From NCBI GenBank assembly GCA_947497175.1, contig CANMFM010000007.1, positions 186,001 through 250,000 on the forward strand: 64,000 bases of DNA. Reading direction: 5' to 3'. The translations under genes and the position numbers were made by a program. How positions within the stretch are numbered: the first letter of the stretch is position 1; each line of letters opens with the position of its first letter. Source of the stretch: an uncultured Aquimarina sp. (GTDB lineage Bacteria; Bacteroidota; Bacteroidia; Flavobacteriales; Flavobacteriaceae). A model generated the notes under the pieces. That model saw only the letters and a program-made list of their open reading frames with translations. It was not told where the DNA came from and searched no databases. This document shows, piece by piece, positions 61,257 through 64,000 of this stretch.

Positions 61257-62318
61257 TTTTTTAACTGTTCGATTCATCAACCAATAGTCAACAAGAACTA
61301 ATGCTGCCATAGCTTCAACAATAGGAACGGCTCTGGGCACCACGCAAGGGTCGTGTCTTCCTTTACCTTGCATGTTAACCATATTGCCATCTTTATCAAT
61401 GGTTTCTTGATCTTGCATGATGGTAGCCACAGGTTTAAAAGCTACATTGAAGTAAATATCCATCCCGTTAGAAATACCTCCTTGTATTCCTCCGGATAAA
61501 TTCGTTTTTGTACTTCCGTCGGGATTAAAAAGATCATTATGTTGACTTCCTTTTAATTCTGCTCCTGCAAAACCACTTCCGTATTCAAAACCTTTTACAG
61601 CATTTATAGAAAGCATGGCCTTACCTAATTCTGCATGAAGCTTATCAAAAACCGGTTCTCCTAAGCCAACAGGCACACCAGAAATGGCACAACTTACCAC
61701 GCCTCCTACAGTATCACCTTCTTTTCTAATTTGTTTGATATATTGTTCCATGTTGGCTGCCATCTCAGGATCAGGACAACGTACTATATTGGTTTCGGTA
61801 AGTTTAAAATCCAATTCTGTATATGGTTTGTCTAACTTTACGGATCCTACCCCACTAACATATGCGTTTATTTTAAGTTCGGGCAATATTTGTTTAGCGA
61901 TGGCACCCGCCACTACTCTACTTGCTGTTTCTCTGGCAGAAGAACGCCCGCCACCTCGATAATCCCGTACGCCATACTTTTGATCATACGTATAATCGGC
62001 ATGTGATGGCCTATAAGAGTCTTTTATATGAGAATAATCTTTGGATTTTTGGTTTGCATTTTTAATTACAAAACCGATTGGTGTACCTGTAGTAACACCT
62101 TCAAAAATTCCAGAATAAAACGCTACTGTATCAGGTTCTTTACGCTGAGTCACAATAGCCGATTGACCTGGTTTTCTGCGATCAAGCTCTGCTTGTATAG
62201 CTTTTACATCTATGGTTACCCCTGCAGGGCATCCATCAATGACCCCACCGATGGCTACACCATGCGATTCTCCGAAAGTTGTAAGCTTAAATAAATTTCC
62301 AAATGTATTTCCTGCCAT
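61254..62318 (-). CDS. aroC: chorismate synthase
   Basis: A 354-aa enzyme of the last shikimate step (EPSP to chorismate). The blocks [42 protein letters not shown] and [15 protein letters not shown] are the three family signatures. It uses reduced FMN. The N-terminus [20 protein letters not shown] is the standard start. Single gene; aroQ is elsewhere in this window. Confidence 0.97.
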   Translation of the reverse strand: MAGNTFGNLFKLTTFGESHGVAIGGVIDGCPAGVTIDVKAIQAELDRRKPGQSAIVTQRKEPDTVAFYSGIFEGVTTGTPIGFVIKNANQKSKDYSHIKDSYRPSHADYTYDQKYGVRDYRGGGRSSARETASRVVAGAIAKQILPELKINAYVSGVGSVKLDKPYTELDFKLTETNIVRCPDPEMAANMEQYIKQIRKEGDTVGGVVSCAISGVPVGLGEPVFDKLHAELGKAMLSINAVKGFEYGSGFAGAELKGSQHNDLFNPDGSTKTNLSGGIQGGISNGMDIYFNVAFKPVATIMQDQETIDKDGNMVNMQGKGRHDPCVVPRAVPIVEAMAALVLVDYWLMNRTVKK

Positions 62319-62604
62319 GAATGCAAATTTTAAGACAAATGTAATTTTTAATCTTTAAAATCGAGGTAGTAATATAATATAAAAAAGATGCTTTCAATTA
62401 CAAAAATTGAATCAGTTATACATTTTGAAGGATTTTTTTGAATATTGAATAGTTTACGTGATTATGCGGGATCGAGAAGTTATTGGTTAATACAAAATTA
62501 ATATATAGATGGATTCATAATGAATAGATAACTATATGCTTATACTAACATAATTCAATACAGATCTTTCTGCTTTTACTTTGTAGTATCATTGACTTTT
62601 ATGT

Positions 62605-63450
62605 ATGAAAAAACGTACTGTTGATCTTGTTGTGGTTTCTGATGTTCACCTCGGAACTTATGGCTGCCATGCCAAAGAACTACTCAATTATTTAAATAGT
62701 ATTAAACCCAAAACACTTATTTTAAATGGAGATATTGTTGATATTTGGCAATTTAGAAAACGATATTTTCCTAAATCTCATTTAAAAGTAATAAAAAAGA
62801 TTATTTCTTTTGCATCTAAAGGCACTGAAGTCATATATATAACCGGAAATCATGATGAAATGCTTCGCAAGTTTAGTGATACACAAATTGGTGATTTTAA
62901 ACTGGTTGATAAACTTGTACTCGAACTAGATGGTAAAAAAGCATGGTTTTTTCATGGAGATGTTTTTGATGCTTCTATACAGAATGCCAAATGGCTTGCA
63001 AAATTAGGGGGTTGGGGATATGACATGCTCATTCTTTTAAATCAGTTTATCAATTGGTTTTTGGTACGTATGGGTAGAGAGAAATTTTCTCTTTCTAAAA
63101 AAATAAAGAACAGTGTAAAAAAGGCGGTGAAATACATTAGTAATTTTGAAGCCGTAGCAGCAGAGTTAGCAGTGAATAACAAATATGACTATGTAATTTG
63201 TGGTCATATTCATCAACCACAAATGAGAGAATATGTCAATAAAAATGGTACCTGCCTGTATCTAAATTCTGGAGACTGGATAGAAAACCTAACTTCGTTA
63301 GAGTATCATGATCAGCGATGGCAAATGGTTCATTATGAAAATAAGCTATATGAAGTTTTTGAGGAAAAGCCTGAAGAAACTGAAGAGTTGATCATCAGCC
63401 CAGAAACCTTAATATCCCATATCAATATAGCAAAACAAATACAACGTTAA
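62605..63450 (+). CDS. LpxH-like UDP-2,3-diacylglucosamine diphosphatase family phosphoesterase
   Basis: A 281-aa calcineurin-like metallophosphoesterase. It shows the five metal motifs in order: VVSDVHLG (DxH), LNGDIVDIW (GDxxD), GNHDE (GNHD), WFFHGD and CGHIHQP (GHxH). In the LpxH branch it cleaves UDP-diacylglucosamine in lipid A synthesis; close paralogues have other roles, and the EEKPEETEEL tail is unusual. Its last 4 nt overlap the end of the convergent oxidoreductase gene. Confidence 0.85.
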   Translation: MKKRTVDLVVVSDVHLGTYGCHAKELLNYLNSIKPKTLILNGDIVDIWQFRKRYFPKSHLKVIKKIISFASKGTEVIYITGNHDEMLRKFSDTQIGDFKLVDKLVLELDGKKAWFFHGDVFDASIQNAKWLAKLGGWGYDMLILLNQFINWFLVRMGREKFSLSKKIKNSVKKAVKYISNFEAVAAELAVNNKYDYVICGHIHQPQMREYVNKNGTCLYLNSGDWIENLTSLEYHDQRWQMVHYENKLYEVFEEKPEETEELIISPETLISHINIAKQIQR

Positions 63451-64000
63451 TCCACCAAAGCATGCCTCAAAATTGTAACCGGATGTACCGCTTCTTTTTG
63501 TGTTCCATCCATTATTTGATGCCTGCAACTTGTTCCTACAGCAGCGATAATTGTATTTTCCGGAGCTTTCCTTACCGCAGGAAAGAGTGTTTGTTCTCCT
63601 ACCTGCATGCTAATCTCATAATGTTCTTTTTCATACCCAAAAGAGCCTGCCATACCACAACATCCCGAAGGGATGATGGTTACTTTAAAGTTTTCGGGCA
63701 GATTTAATAGTGCAAATGTACTGTGGATGTTTGACAGTGCTTTTTGATGGCAATGACCGTGTAACTTGATTGTTTTTGCTTTGGTTATAAAACTTTTAGA
63801 ATGTATATTTCCTGTAGCTATTTCTGATGCTAAAAATTCATCAATCAGAACTGTATTTTCTGAAACGGATTTTGCTTTTTGTTTATCATCGGCTAATCGC
63901 AAGTATTCATCTTTAAATGTTAATATTGCTGATGGTTCTATACCTATAAGTGGCGTTTCTTTTGAAACCAAGTCTGAAAAAATCTCTACATTATGATTTG
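63447..64000 (-). CDS. Fe-S oxidoreductase, C-terminal part (partial at window edge)
   Basis: The ORF continues past the right edge (frame remains open to 64000), and about 184 residues are visible. Motifs LHGHCHQKAL and SGCCGMAGSFGYEKEHYE are the cysteine-rich CCG domain that binds Fe-S/heterodisulfide. In Bacteroidota this is the end of a large (about 970-aa) FAD-linked oxidase plus Fe-S protein related to GlcD/GlcF. The ORF track start at 63971 is a TTG inside the gene and is not real. Confidence 0.85.
   Translation of the reverse strand, partial: NHNVEIFSDLVSKETPLIGIEPSAILTFKDEYLRLADDKQKAKSVSENTVLIDEFLASEIATGNIHSKSFITKAKTIKLHGHCHQKALSNIHSTFALLNLPENFKVTIIPSGCCGMAGSFGYEKEHYEISMQVGEQTLFPAVRKAPENTIIAAVGTSCRHQIMDGTQKEAVHPVTILRHALVD

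Noticed and set aside
1-64000. CRISPR array, rRNA, tRNA or IS element
   Set aside because: No spaced direct repeats, cloverleaf or rRNA-like sequences, or transposase frames were seen by eye; tRNAscan and ISfinder searches were not possible.

Overview
The window looks like a chromosomal segment of a marine-type flavobacterium (Bacteroidota, Flavobacteriaceae, Aquimarina-like by general feel). The evidence is low GC, a Bacteroidota -7 promoter box (TAnnTTTG), many SCxx-type lipoproteins, a type IX secretion C-terminal domain, PorT/OmpH-like beta-barrels, a UMF1-type transporter and a QEGLA/ATP-grasp cluster. The genus is inference; no rRNA or tRNA gene is visible. I saw no IS element, prophage or CRISPR array.

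Layout. 1-4138: cell-envelope genes (partial FAD oxidoreductase, OmpA-like and lipocalin-like lipoproteins, MFS transporter, M48 lipoprotein peptidase). 4541-13326: a four-gene same-strand operon that is the highlight. It encodes a caspase (C14) fused to an SGNH hydrolase, a bacterial gasdermin (bGSDM) with an N-terminal cysteine, a second caspase-fold protease of CHAT type, and a membrane-anchored STAND NTPase with C-terminal WD40-like repeats. 13323-20585: glycogen/alpha-glucan cluster (glgA-glgC-glgB-GH31). 20792-28638: HEAT-repeat DNA repair protein, WYL regulator, Na+/H+ antiporter, pirin, lactone-oxidase-like flavoprotein, small regulator. 28729-33402: T9SS-secreted M14 carboxypeptidase, acidic repeat lipoprotein, 35-aa membrane peptide. 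33556-43561: SDR, ALDH plus DUF779, Dph6-like ligase, aroQ, beta-barrels, xerD, LRR lipoprotein, nnr. 43778-49040: threonine operon with a previously unannotated Thr/Ile-rich leader peptide, then thrA-thrB-ridA-thrC. 49085-56882: degenerate M28 protein, ATP-grasp/N-formylglutamate amidohydrolase/QEGLA operon, gcvT, epimerase, DCC protein. 56913-64000: two tandem paralogous membrane micropeptides, decarboxylase plus DAACS transporter, aroC, LpxH-like phosphoesterase, partial Fe-S oxidoreductase.

How they work together. The 4541-13326 operon reads as an abortive-infection/cell-death module. The STAND ATPase would sense and oligomerise, the caspase-fold proteases would be activated, the gasdermin would be cut in its C-terminal linker and would form membrane pores. 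The SGNH hydrolase fused to the caspase is an extra possible effector. GC-rich hyphenated palindromes (GGGTA/TACCC type) precede this operon, the Bor-like lipoprotein gene and the micropeptide pair, and may define a small regulon; this is inference. The rest is mainly housekeeping metabolism and envelope biology.
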